Below, in pieces: positions 20,518-28,972 of a stretch of DNA of 28,972 bases. The notes below the pieces were generated by a model. It worked only from the letters and a program-made list of their open reading frames with translations. It did no database searches and was not told the origin of the DNA. The DNA is taken from contig MU386058.1 of the NCBI GenBank assembly GCA_022497145.1, positions 1 to 28,972 on the forward strand, in the 5' to 3' direction. The position numbers and the translations under genes were made by a program. Source of the DNA: Rostrohypoxylon terebratum. Lineage: Eukaryota; Ascomycota; Sordariomycetes; Xylariales; Hypoxylaceae. Each line of letters opens with the position of its first letter. Position 1 is the stretch's first letter.

Positions 20518-21829
20518 GTTCGCTGTTTACCTCGGTAAGTACTACCTAATACCTTCTGTCGAAGGTCGAAGTAGCTGTGATTGACGATTCTCTATCGCTA
20601 TCGGGGGCCAGACGGATTGGATCAAGAGCTACCTAGTGATCGATGATGAGCTCGAGATGGTGAATTGTTTTGTATACGCTGGTTGCCTAGATCTGGTTTT
20701 CTCGCGTATGAAGCTAGGCTCATTTTGTAGGCATCGTGTCTAATATGGATATCCACCTTCAACTTGATCCCCTTCACTTTTGCGACCGCTCGATTGTCAC
20801 CAACTTGGAATATAGGTAGTCTAGGATGGATACGTGTTTAGTTATAGTTAACTGTTAGGCTACCACTGATGCATGGCGATAGCCACGTAGAAAGTAGTGT
20901 AGGTAGTTGCTAGGCATCAGTATTTCTGGTATAGCTGTATAGGTAACTTTGGAACCCCTTATACTATGATATTGTACGAGTATTGTGGTATTGTGGCGGT
21001 TCGAAGGCGGCACTGGCGGATACCTGCTAGCTACCTGCTAGGCCTACTAGGTAGGACCTAGGTTAGGTATAGATTAATAAGTACAAGCAGTTATTGAAAT
21101 TGGATTGGAACACCAGTAATAATACTATGCGAATATCAGAGTATTAATAACAAAGTCCTAAAAGAGGACTTTTACAAGTAAAAACCTAGTCGTAATTGCC
21201 TTCTACCTACTACCTACGTAGTAGTAGCTTGGACCCTCTAGTAGGTATGTATGGAATCATTGGAATGTGGCTTAAGCATTCCCTTTAATTATCTAGGCCT
21301 AGCACCCTTCTAGGTAGATATTGTGTACTTCGTACTTCGTACAGTCTGCTGTTTTTCTGCAGGCAACCGCGTGGCGCATCCATGTGATCGCGCGACCGAC
21401 AAGATCGCTTTGGAGCGTGTATGTACCTGTCTAGGTCCTAGGTACGTACCTAGCAGCCTGGTAATTTTGTGGGTTGGGTCCCCTCAGGGCCCAGGTCTCT
21501 CTCCCCCCCCCCCACCATATTACTTCGATGTTCGTCGTCATCACGCTTGACAGTCTTGACGGTAGATATCCTTCTCGCTACGCGAAAAACTGGCTACAAA
21601 GACTACGATTCGCACCACTTGCCTCCCATCGGGTCTAATCTAGCTCATCTACCAGACCTCCAAGGCTTACACTACCTATTAGCTGCCCATGTTTCCTTGT
21701 CCTCTCTGCCATTTCTCTCTTGCTTCTTTGCCGCACTATTCAAATACTTGACGTCTTCCATACAGCAATGACTTTTAGCTCCCAGCTATCTACCTATATA
21801 CAGACAATACGACTCAACAGACGTCCATC
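20518..21829. promoter_or_regulatory. divergent intergenic region F-box gene / EXO5
   Basis: This 1.31-kb gap between divergent genes holds no supported gene. It has the densest TACCTA/TAGGTA content of the window: about 21020-21070, 21190-21250, 21308-21317 and 21425-21455, including the perfect palindrome at 21438-21453. Other features are an ACTTCGT repeat near 21325-21340, a C-run at about 21501-21511, and a pyrimidine-rich stretch before the EXO5 start. The short open frames at 21323-21771 lack coding character. Confidence 0.5.
21438..21453. repeat. perfect 16-bp palindrome CTAGGTACGTACCTAG
   Basis: A perfectly self-complementary 16-mer about 380 bp upstream of the EXO5 ATG. It is a member of the TACCTA/TAGGTA family. 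Confidence 0.9.
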
Positions 21830-23599
21830 ATGGCTACCTCCATTACTTCCGTGCCTATCCTGGGCGAAAGTGATTTAGATGGGAGCGACTATGGGTCTGA
21901 TTTCTCCGTGGGGGAGGAGGTTATCGTGAATAAACTTCTCCAAGATATCAGGAATAAAGCTTCCTCCCCTAGCGAAACCACGAGTGCATTTCCAAGCTCT
22001 GTCCAGTCCAACTCTCCTACAGATACGAATGTAAAATTCCCCGTAAACCCACATGTTCTACTACCTCATGAGCCGAGAGATCAATATCATGAATCGGATC
22101 GACGTCACCGCGAAATGGCTGCCTTGCCGAACAAGGCCAACCCTCCCCCAAGTAGTCGTGGGCAATGTAACGATGATCCAAATCGCCCCTCGAATGCAAA
22201 CATATCCTCGCCACTACACCTATTATCCGATGACGTCCGGTACCCGGATCGTGAGTTTGCTAAAATGGAGTACTTCCTTATCCGCAAGACATGTCTAACT
22301 AACTAGCAGCACTTAGTAAGCCGTGTTCTTTCTGGCACCAACCCTGGCATAGCTCCTCCGTTAGAGACGCTTAAGACTCTTAAGACTCTTAAGACTCCTG
22401 AGACTCCAGAGCCGCCCAAAGATTTACAGTCTCCTCTACAGCGTTTTCGTTCCTTCCCCAGAAAGCCGCTTTCCGTTTCCGACCTATCATCCGGCGCCTG
22501 GTGCGAGCTGCAATATTGGTATACGCTTACTCGGTTGCCCGGAGGGAGGAAGACGAGAACTGACGCCATGCGTGGCGGCTCCCGAGTTCACCAGACGCTC
22601 GAGGATCAAGTCCATACCACAGTACAAGTAAACATAGCCAACAAAGAGGAGGCCTTTGCGCTACGGTTGTGGAACGTCATTCAAGGACTTCGTACTCTTC
22701 GAGACGCCGGCATGACAAGAGAGCTAGAGGTATGGGGCGTCATCGAGGGCCAGATCGTTAATGGTGTGATAGACCAAATAAGCCACCAAAGTCCAAATCC
22801 AGCCTTCGAACAGGAGCTCAGCCTTTCCCAGCCATCCAAGGGTTTGGCCGAATCTCACCTCAAATATCAGTCGGCCATAATAGACTACCTAGAACCCCAG
22901 CACAAAACATTTTACCTCACAGATGTCAAGACCCGCGCTTCAGAAAGACTACCTACCGGTGCAGCTCTCAGACCAGCAAGGGTCCAACTGTTCCTGTACC
23001 ATCGTCTTCTAAGCGAAATGGCTTCCGGCTTAGCAGACTTCGATGCTATACTAGACCGATATGGTTTGAGAGCTGAAGCTCTATTTTCCGACGCCTTTAT
23101 GGCTCAAGTGGGCGACCTCCACGATGAGATATTTTATGATGCAGACTCAGACTTCGGAGTCGCGCTGTCAACTCCCCGTTCTCCCCGCTCCGTACAAGGG
23201 AGCGCATCCTCAGTTCGTTCGCATGAGACGATGCCACCCACCGAATTGATTAGGTATCGATCCATTGCTCATATGCTCCCTCTGCTGCAGTCCGAGCTGC
23301 GGGAAACTTTTCCGCGTGGTGCCTCTTCGTTAGGCGAACTCCTCGCCGTCCAGTATCGCCACAGAGATGATGGTCGCATCCTTGGGGATAACGCATTCCC
23401 TAATGATCCTGAAGCGTTGGACGTATATCTTAAACAGAACCTCGAATGGTGGCGCGGCGAGAGGGAGGCCGAGGGAGTCTCCATCGAAGAGACGTATAAA
23501 TGTCGATCTTGTGAATTTGCAGACGATTGTCAATGGCGAAGAGACAAAGAAACTGCAATTCTACGGAAAACTAAGAGCGCCTTGCGAACTAAGAGCTGA
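21830..23599 (+). CDS. EXO5: EXO5 (DEM1), iron-sulfur exonuclease V
   Basis: Single-strand-specific exonuclease of the PD-(D/E)xK fold with a 4Fe-4S cluster; yeast Exo5 maintains mitochondrial DNA and human EXO5 acts in nuclear repair. Exons 21830-22250 and 22317-23599; 66-nt intron (GTGAGT donor, CTAAC branch, CTTAG acceptor); product 567 aa. The junction reads RYPD-LSRVLSG; only the CTTAG acceptor is in phase. Cluster ligands are predicted as C203 (SGAWCELQYWYTL) and the C-terminal C536-x2-C539-x5-C545 (KCRSCEFADDC). Nuclease residues are D293 (GVIDQI) and D343-x-K345 (LTDVKTR). The N-terminal 190 residues are acidic and disordered (SDLDGSDYGSDFSVGEEV), with no obvious mitochondrial presequence. 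A 9-bp coding repeat encodes LET-LKT-LKT-LKT-PET at 22361-22405. Confidence 0.95.
22361..22405 (+). repeat. 9-bp coding minisatellite in EXO5 exon 2
   Basis: Three identical CTTAAGACT units (22370-22396) are flanked by one diverged unit on each side (TTAGAGACG and CCTGAGACT). They encode five L/P-K/E-T triplets in the disordered linker before the nuclease domain. Unit number may vary between strains. Confidence 0.85.
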
Positions 23600-24247
23600 T
23601 ATGATCTACCATTACGCGGATTCGTTCTATTATAATTTACCTAGTTACTTACGAAGTATCTACTAGTACCTAGCCTTTCATGAGCCGTTTTTACTGCTCA
23701 TATGCTTACACTAAGATGAAACCGGATGAAAGCGCATCTTTTTTGGTTTAGATGAAAAATAAAACTATTCGTGGGACACTAGGCTTCGTTCTTAAGCAGC
23801 CGATTACAATCACTCACATTACCATATCTGCATATCCTCATGTATTCAAAGTGGGGAGCTGCATTACCTAACCGAAGTCTACAAAGATTGTATGCGGACG
23901 TTGCCCTCATGAGGCAGCATCTCGCCTATTTAGCCGCTCCCTGTAGCCTGTGGATCATGGGAAACCCTCGCGGCAACCACGATGTTCAGCCTCCCAAAAT
24001 AGCATCTGGATCTGTTTCTGTCGGTAAAAGACATCGTGGGGAAGTTCTAGACCTTAGGCAATATGGATCCTGTGATACCAAGACTGAATGGATACGGGTA
24101 AATCTTGTTGGTCTAGACGCAAGAAGGCTCGAGATAATACCTAGGTATTATTATGTATGCATATATGTATATATATATCCTCCCATGCCTCGGCAGTTTC
24201 TAGTCCAGCGTGGATGTGGCTTCAATTATCAAACAAATTTACTCACA
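23600..24247 (+). promoter_or_regulatory. GH30 promoter region with candidate XlnR and CreA sites
   Basis: No separate gene is supported in this 648-bp gap, although the GH30 frame stays open upstream to 23840. TTTAGCC at 23929-23935 is GGCTAAA on the minus strand, the consensus of the xylanase activator XlnR/XYR1. Two GTGGGG words (23851-23856 and 24036-24041) match the SYGGRG consensus of the glucose repressor CreA/Cre1. A TATATATA tract at about 24160-24178 lies 70-88 bp before the ATG. All are short motifs that also occur by chance. Confidence 0.4.
24134..24151. repeat. perfect 18-bp palindrome ATAATACCTAGGTATTAT
   Basis: A perfectly self-complementary 18-mer centred on CCTAGG, about 100 bp upstream of the GH30 ATG and just before its TATA-like tract. 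It is the longest perfect member of the TACCTA/TAGGTA family seen here. Confidence 0.9.
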
Positions 24248-25750
24248 ATGCCGCTCCTACTGTTGATAACAATAGCTGTCTTCCTGTCGTTGACAGGCCT
24301 CGTAAGGAGTGCCAGTCTCGAAGACCGACAATCAGGAAATACGGTTACTGTGAGCCTTGACCAGAGATACCAGACTATTGATGGTTTCGGCTGCTCAGAG
24401 GCTTTTCAGAGAGCTGTGCAGATGTCCAAGCTAAGTGAAGAACAACAACAGTATGCTCTCGACCTGCTCTTCAGCACTACAAAAGGTGCTGGACTGTCTA
24501 TCCTTCGCAACGGCATCGGTTCGTCACCTGACATGAGCTCCGACCACATGGTTTCCATCCAGCCTAAGAGCCCCGGGGGCCCGTCTAGTACCCCGAATTA
24601 TGTCTGGGACGGCTCAGACAACAAGCAGCTATGGGTTTCGCAAGAGGCCATCAAACGTGGGGTCAGAACGATTTACGCCAATGCTTGGAGCGCGCCTGGC
24701 TATATGAAGACTAACGGAAACGATGCGAATGGCGGTACTTTGTGTGGGGTCAGCGGTGCCTCGTGTTCTACCGGCGACTGGAAGCAAGCATATGCTGATT
24801 ACTTGGTGCAATACGTCAAATATTACCTCGAGTCTAACGTGACAATAACGCACCTAGGATTTGTTAACGAGCCAGACCTAACGTCAGTATACTCTTAGAG
24901 ACTAAGTGACTCAACTGTGGTTTGCTGACACGATGTGCGATAATTTAGGACGAGCTATGCGTCGATGCGTTTTTCGGGCTCCCAGGCGGCGGACTTCATC
25001 AAAGTGCTCCATCCTACTCTCGAGAAGGCCAACCTTAGTACTGTTGGTATAAATTGCTGTGATACGGAGGGCTGGGGCAGCCAGGCGAGTATGCTAAGCC
25101 AACTGAGTTCAGTTGATAGCCTGATATCGACTATCACGGCGCATTCTTACACGTCATCGCCTGGGTCGCCTATGAACACACGCCATCGCGTCTGGCAGAC
25201 AGAGGCGGCCGACCTTAATGGCCAGTGGCAGGGTGGTTGGTATAGCAGCGGTGGCGCCGGGGATGGTATGACTTGGGCCAACAATATATATACGGCCATC
25301 GTAAATGCCAATGCTTCCGGCTATCTCTACTGGATTGGTGCCCAAACTGGGGTGACTAATTCAAAACTCATTCGAATTGATGGCGACAACGTCTCCCCTT
25401 CGAAGCGTCTATGGGCCTTTGGGCAGTGGAGCCGATTTGTCCGACCCGGCGCCGTCCGTGTAGGTGTCCAGGGTGCTCCGTCAGGATTACGTACAGCGGC
25501 ATTTCAAAACGTCGACGGTTCCGTTGCCGTCCAATTTATCAATGGCGGTGGGTCAGCGGCCAGTGTCCAGGTCAAGGCCGGCGGAGGAGATGGTTTCAGT
25601 CCCAATGCTGCGGCTGCCTTTATTACCGATAATAGTCACGATATCAGCGAATTCAATGTGTCGTTGAGCGACGGAACGGCTGTGACTAGCGTACCGGGAA
25701 GAGCCATGGTTACAATTGTTTTGAAGCAAGAGGCGGCGGCGTTGGCATAG
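24248..25750 (+). CDS. secreted GH30 glycoside hydrolase, probably subfamily 7 (xylan-active)
   Basis: Exons 24248-24882 and 24949-25750; 66-nt intron (GTCAGT donor, CTGAC branch, TTTAG acceptor); product 478 aa. Residues 1-21 (MPLLLLITIAVFLSLTGLVRS) are a signal peptide, so this ATG was chosen although the frame is open further upstream. The (beta/alpha)8 barrel has the family opening QTIDGFGCSEAFQRA, RNGIGSSPDMSSDHM and NAWSAPGYMKTN. The predicted acid/base is E208 in FVNEPD and the nucleophile E297 in VWQTEAAD. A C-terminal beta-sandwich covers about residues 390-478 (LRTAAFQNVDGSVAVQFINGG). From memory of family members, the blocks are closest to GH30_7 fungal xylanases (xylanase VI type), but another GH30 specificity, such as beta-1,6-galactanase, is possible. 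N-glycosylation sequons occur (NVT, NLS, NAS). The junction DLT-TSYASMR restores the conserved sequence. Confidence 0.93.
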
Positions 25751-26852
25751 AGGGATCTGTGCTGACTGCCGTTGGCGAATATTTGTTGGACCTCGACCAA
25801 TTACTTGGACCTAATTTAGATCGAAGCTGCTTCCAACTTATCATTAATATGAGTGATTATTTCTGATTTTGACCTTCGGTGCCGAGGAGCTTATTGTGGT
25901 AGTGATTGTAGTACGGACTCGGGGGTGCTCGTCTATATATAAACTGAAAAGAATTATTCCTATCGAAGTCATCGACTTTCTTTTTGAAGCTTGTGTAAAA
26001 ACGGGAGACATGCCTCATGTAGCTTAACAAGGAGATTGGGACAATAGGACTGGATCGTTCCTCACGAAGACCCCTGTTCTTCTATCCTGGCTTGTATTAG
26101 AGGAAGTGGAGTAGCAGATAGACAGCGGCAGATATAACTGGCTGAGAGAGGTGCGCTTTGCCCTGCGGAGATGACCGCTGACCTCTTAGAATATACACTA
26201 TTAATTGACAGGGTTCACGTTCTCTTTTATCACCTGGTTCTACATAGAACTCTGTAGGTACCGAATACTTGATCAACAGTCTGCTATTGGACCAGATCGT
26301 CGGCAATCTTGGGCATGTCCTTGTAGCGAGTACAATTCTGGAACTATTTCACATTGAGGTCGAAGGAAGCAGCCAAGACTGCTCCGCTCCGCTCTATTGG
26401 TGCTCTGGTGCTTTAGGTGCTATTAGTGTATTCGTCTACCCAAGCCGAACTGACATCGTTGCATCAGTACCTGTGTCCTGCTACTACTATGCAGGTAATA
26501 ATTATTAAATTAGTTCCAGCATGGGAGTGGCGGGTAACACCCATGGACCATGGCCTTATGGAGCGACTGGGTTGGGTTCGGTCAAGGGCTGACATCGATG
26601 ATCGCGTCAACGGAAGCCTCTTGCCTAAAATTTTTGTGCTTCTCATCCACCACGATCGAACTTCTCGATGTATCGAATTATCAAACAATCGCTCTTTTTG
26701 TTTCCAGCTCCCAGGACTTGCTCCGTTGATTTGCCTCGCACTGCGATCACCACCATGAGGTGTACTCATTTTATGATTTAAAGGATCGGTCGTGGTAGAA
26801 GGGGGAAATCAGTCTCCCTCAAGCGGTGCGCCCCGTAAGAAACGAGCCCACG
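25751..26852. other. intergenic region GH30 to GT90
   Basis: No gene is supported in 1.1 kb. Frames of 79 and 113 codons near 26269-26758 show no domain, signal peptide or family resemblance. Unlike most other gaps it has few TAGGTA words. The stretch 26630-26852 is probably the GT90 promoter and leader. Confidence 0.5.
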
Positions 26853-28724
26853 ATGGGCACCCGTAGTCCTCGCGACTGGTTGGCTAGCCTTCCCGATAGT
26901 CGCATATGCTCACTGAGCTGGCAGTCTATACTTCGATATGCCGCCATCACGTTTATCGTATCTATAACCTTGTCGGGGGTGTTTTTATTTCGCCGCCCAG
27001 AGGGCTTCCTCCGTAGCGGCGAGTCGCACTATTTTGAATACTTCTGGAATCGCACAGCCAATCATCCGATCGATAGGCTAATCAGAGATGCACATACTTT
27101 TCACGAGAATCTGCTCAAGCAGCGAAGTTTCGACATTCCCACAGCTGCAGCCCGATATCGAGAACGGCGAGGGCGACATCCTCCTCCAGGATTTGACGAT
27201 TGGTTCCAATATGCGACAGAGCACGACGCGATCATCGTCGAGTCTTTCTTCGATCGAATATACGCTGACATCGCGCCGTTCTGGGGTCTTGACCCCCAAA
27301 CCACTGCGGAGAGAGCTTCGTCATGGGAACATGTGGTTCGCGTTCGTAATGGGGTTGCCAACGGCACAGGCAACACCGAGAACAAAGTCCCGTGGTTGCA
27401 ACTCTGGACCAGCTTGGTCGCTGAAGCAGCACCATGGTTGCCAGATGTGGATATGCCGATTAATTACATGGACGAATCTCGCTTGATTGTTCCGTGGGAG
27501 AATGTGACGGATCTTGTTGGAAGAGAAGAAGCAAGTCGGTCGATTACGCCAATCGACAAGGTGATTACGAAATACAGCGGCCTAGCTAAGGTTGACGCCA
27601 TTACTTCAAACGACGAAGCTGAACCTTATCGTCCCAAGTGGCTTGGAGGGAGCTACTGGAACCTGACACGGGTCGCCTGTGCCCCGGATTCCCCGTCCCG
27701 CAATGTCGCAGCAATTGAGAATTTCGAGGAACTGCCGGTCTTTCCTAACAATTGGAACCCCGAATATGCTTACAAAGGATATGTTCGTAACTTTACTTCT
27801 GCCACAGATCCATGCGTCCAGCCCCACCTCCGTAGTATGCATGGCACTTTTGTGGAACCCCTGACCATGTCTACAAGTCAGGAGCTTATCCCTTTATTTG
27901 GCGGTTGCAAGTTGCCCGTCAACAACGAGATCCTCATCCCCGGCGCCATGTATCTCACAGACGACCCTTTTTATTCCGGAGGAAATACGCACGGCCCACC
28001 GTGGGGCAAAAAGGTCGATGGCGTTGTTTGGCGCGGTGTCGCCTCCGGTGGTCGTAACAAGAAGGAGAACTGGTCTCATTTCCAACGCCACCGCCTTATC
28101 GAGATGTTGAACGGGACTACCGTGGCCGGAATGGAGGAGAACAGCTCTCGTGCGATGACGTTCGAGATGCCACCTTTGGAGAAGTATGATTTTCCGAAGA
28201 GGCGGGAGAGAACGATCGGAACTTGGCTACAGAAGTTTGCCAACGCCGGGTTCGTCAACCTGCTCTGCTTCCCGGGCGACTCCGACTGTGCCTACGTTAG
28301 GCCATATTTCTCCGAGCTTCGAAGCATTCCTATGAAGGAGCAATACAAGTACAAGTTCATGCCTGACGTAGACGGCAATAGTTTTAGTGCTAGGTTCAGG
28401 GGCTTCTTATTGTCGACCTCGCTGCCGTTGAAGGCTACCATCTACGCCGAATGGCATGATGACCGTTTAGTCCCTTGGCTGCATTTTGCTCCGATGGATA
28501 ATACCTTCCAGGATCTATACGCCGTTCTGGATTATTTCACTAGGGATAGAATGGGTGATAAATCGGCACGTTTCATTGCTGAGGAAGGCAGGTCGTGGGG
28601 CGCCAAGGTGCTTAGGAGGGATGACATGCTGTTGTATGTCTGGAGGTTGCTTCTCGAGTTTGCGCGCGTTTGTGATGAGAAACGGGACACGCTTGGATAC
28701 ATAGATGACTTAAGAATGGTATAA
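26853..28724 (+). CDS. CAP10/GT90-family glycosyltransferase, type II membrane protein
   Basis: Intronless gene of 623 aa. A short cytosolic N-tail is followed by one signal-anchor helix at about residues 29-46 (YAAITFIVSITLSGVFLF), then a lumenal stem and catalytic domain, so it is expected in the Golgi. The C-terminal CAP10 (LPS-modifying/KDELC-like, GT90) domain covers about residues 360-615. Its signatures are W393-R-G-V-A-S-G-G-R-N, YKYKFMPDVDGNSFSARFRGFLLSTSLPLKATIYAEWHDDRLVPWLHFAPMD given here as blocks DVDGNSFSARF, AEWHDDRLVPW and HFAPMDNTFQDLYAVL. Paired cysteines (RVACAPDS, TDPCVQ, FGGCKL) and several NxS/T sequons fit a lumenal protein. Known relatives transfer xylose or other sugars to glycans, and Cryptococcus CAP10 acts in capsule synthesis. 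The exact reaction here is unknown. The first ATG in frame is used; a GTG nine codons upstream is not a likely start. Confidence 0.92.
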   Translation: MGTRSPRDWLASLPDSRICSLSWQSILRYAAITFIVSITLSGVFLFRRPEGFLRSGESHYFEYFWNRTANHPIDRLIRDAHTFHENLLKQRSFDIPTAAARYRERRGRHPPPGFDDWFQYATEHDAIIVESFFDRIYADIAPFWGLDPQTTAERASSWEHVVRVRNGVANGTGNTENKVPWLQLWTSLVAEAAPWLPDVDMPINYMDESRLIVPWENVTDLVGREEASRSITPIDKVITKYSGLAKVDAITSNDEAEPYRPKWLGGSYWNLTRVACAPDSPSRNVAAIENFEELPVFPNNWNPEYAYKGYVRNFTSATDPCVQPHLRSMHGTFVEPLTMSTSQELIPLFGGCKLPVNNEILIPGAMYLTDDPFYSGGNTHGPPWGKKVDGVVWRGVASGGRNKKENWSHFQRHRLIEMLNGTTVAGMEENSSRAMTFEMPPLEKYDFPKRRERTIGTWLQKFANAGFVNLLCFPGDSDCAYVRPYFSELRSIPMKEQYKYKFMPDVDGNSFSARFRGFLLSTSLPLKATIYAEWHDDRLVPWLHFAPMDNTFQDLYAVLDYFTRDRMGDKSARFIAEEGRSWGAKVLRRDDMLLYVWRLLLEFARVCDEKRDTLGYIDDLRMV

Positions 28725-28972
28725 TGAATGGATATATGTATACCTAGTATGTATATAGATACTTAGGATATAATTTTCTAGTTTTTTTTTGGCACTTATT
28801 TTGGCATTTTTCTTTTCATTGCGAGAGCTATACCAGATTTATGATAACGATTGTCTATCTAAGCCCAGACTACCTGGTATGAGGAAAAGAATTAGTCCTT
28901 GTGCAAGAACTCCTCTTTCCTATCTGTCATCAGTTCATAACCCTAACGTACGTACGGACAAACCGATCCACC
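28725..28972. other. 3' flank of the GT90 gene
   Basis: An AT-rich trailer with a T8 run near 28782-28789 and one TACCTAG word at 28741. Nothing codes here, and no part of a following gene is recognised before the window ends. Confidence 0.5.

Noticed and set aside
20998..21008. GGTTCGAAGGC as a possible tRNA B box
   Set aside because: No matching A box, acceptor stem or anticodon arm could be found around it.
21323..21771. Two short plus-strand frames upstream of EXO5
   Set aside because: They read through a C-run and pyrimidine-rich leader sequence and do not resemble known proteins.
23840..24247. Upstream in-frame extension of the GH30 protein by 136 codons
   Set aside because: The extension has no family similarity, spans the TATA-like tract and the 18-bp palindrome, and would bury the signal peptide; the ATG at 24248 gives a proper secretion signal.
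26269..26758. Overlapping frames of 79 and 113 codons between GH30 and GT90
   Set aside because: No domain, signal peptide, intron logic or family resemblance; length is within chance expectation for both.

Overview
The window is nuclear DNA of a filamentous ascomycete, most likely a Sordariomycete (Pezizomycotina). The evidence is split genes with short introns (about 47-147 nt; GT...AG with CTAAC/CTGAC-like branch sites), typical fungal housekeeping proteins (ADA2, GAL7, ERG28, 3-ketoacyl-CoA reductase, NUP170, EXO5), intergenic gaps of 0.2-1.4 kb, and secreted or Golgi carbohydrate enzymes (GH30, GT90). I find 13 genes. For 11 of the 12 well-supported ones I worked out exon structures by hand from splice sites and conserved protein motifs; the GT90 gene is intronless. 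No tRNA, rRNA, transposon, CRISPR array or bacterial-type operon was recognised, and no gene is visibly cut by a window edge.

Layout, left to right: ADA2 (SAGA adaptor, minus) diverges from GAL7 (galactose-1-phosphate uridylyltransferase, plus). GAL7 converges on ERG28 (sterol-complex scaffold, minus). ERG28 diverges over about 500 bp from the very-long-chain 3-ketoacyl-CoA reductase (plus). NUP170 (plus, 1405 aa) follows. Next are a weakly supported disordered protein (plus) and a small class I SAM methyltransferase (plus) with a striking cluster of GGAGAC repeats in its promoter. A signal-peptide type I membrane protein (plus, possibly PSG1-like) converges on an EXPERA/TMEM97-type ER membrane protein ending in KKDQ (minus). 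An F-box protein with a C-terminal membrane segment (minus) diverges from EXO5 (plus). A secreted GH30 hydrolase, probably xylan-active, and a CAP10/GT90 glycosyltransferase (both plus) complete the window.

Functional themes: three genes concern ER sterol or lipid metabolism (ERG28, ketoacyl-CoA reductase, EXPERA protein), and two to four concern carbohydrate or secretory work (GAL7, GH30, GT90, the PSG1-like protein). Nothing shows that they form one co-regulated cluster; this looks like ordinary core genome. The most unusual structure is non-coding. Intergenic DNA is littered with TACCTA/TAGGTA words, several arranged as perfect palindromes or hairpins, and the methyltransferase promoter carries a compact array of repeated GGAGAC sites in both orientations. 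I did not find convincing evidence for a wholly new multi-gene system.
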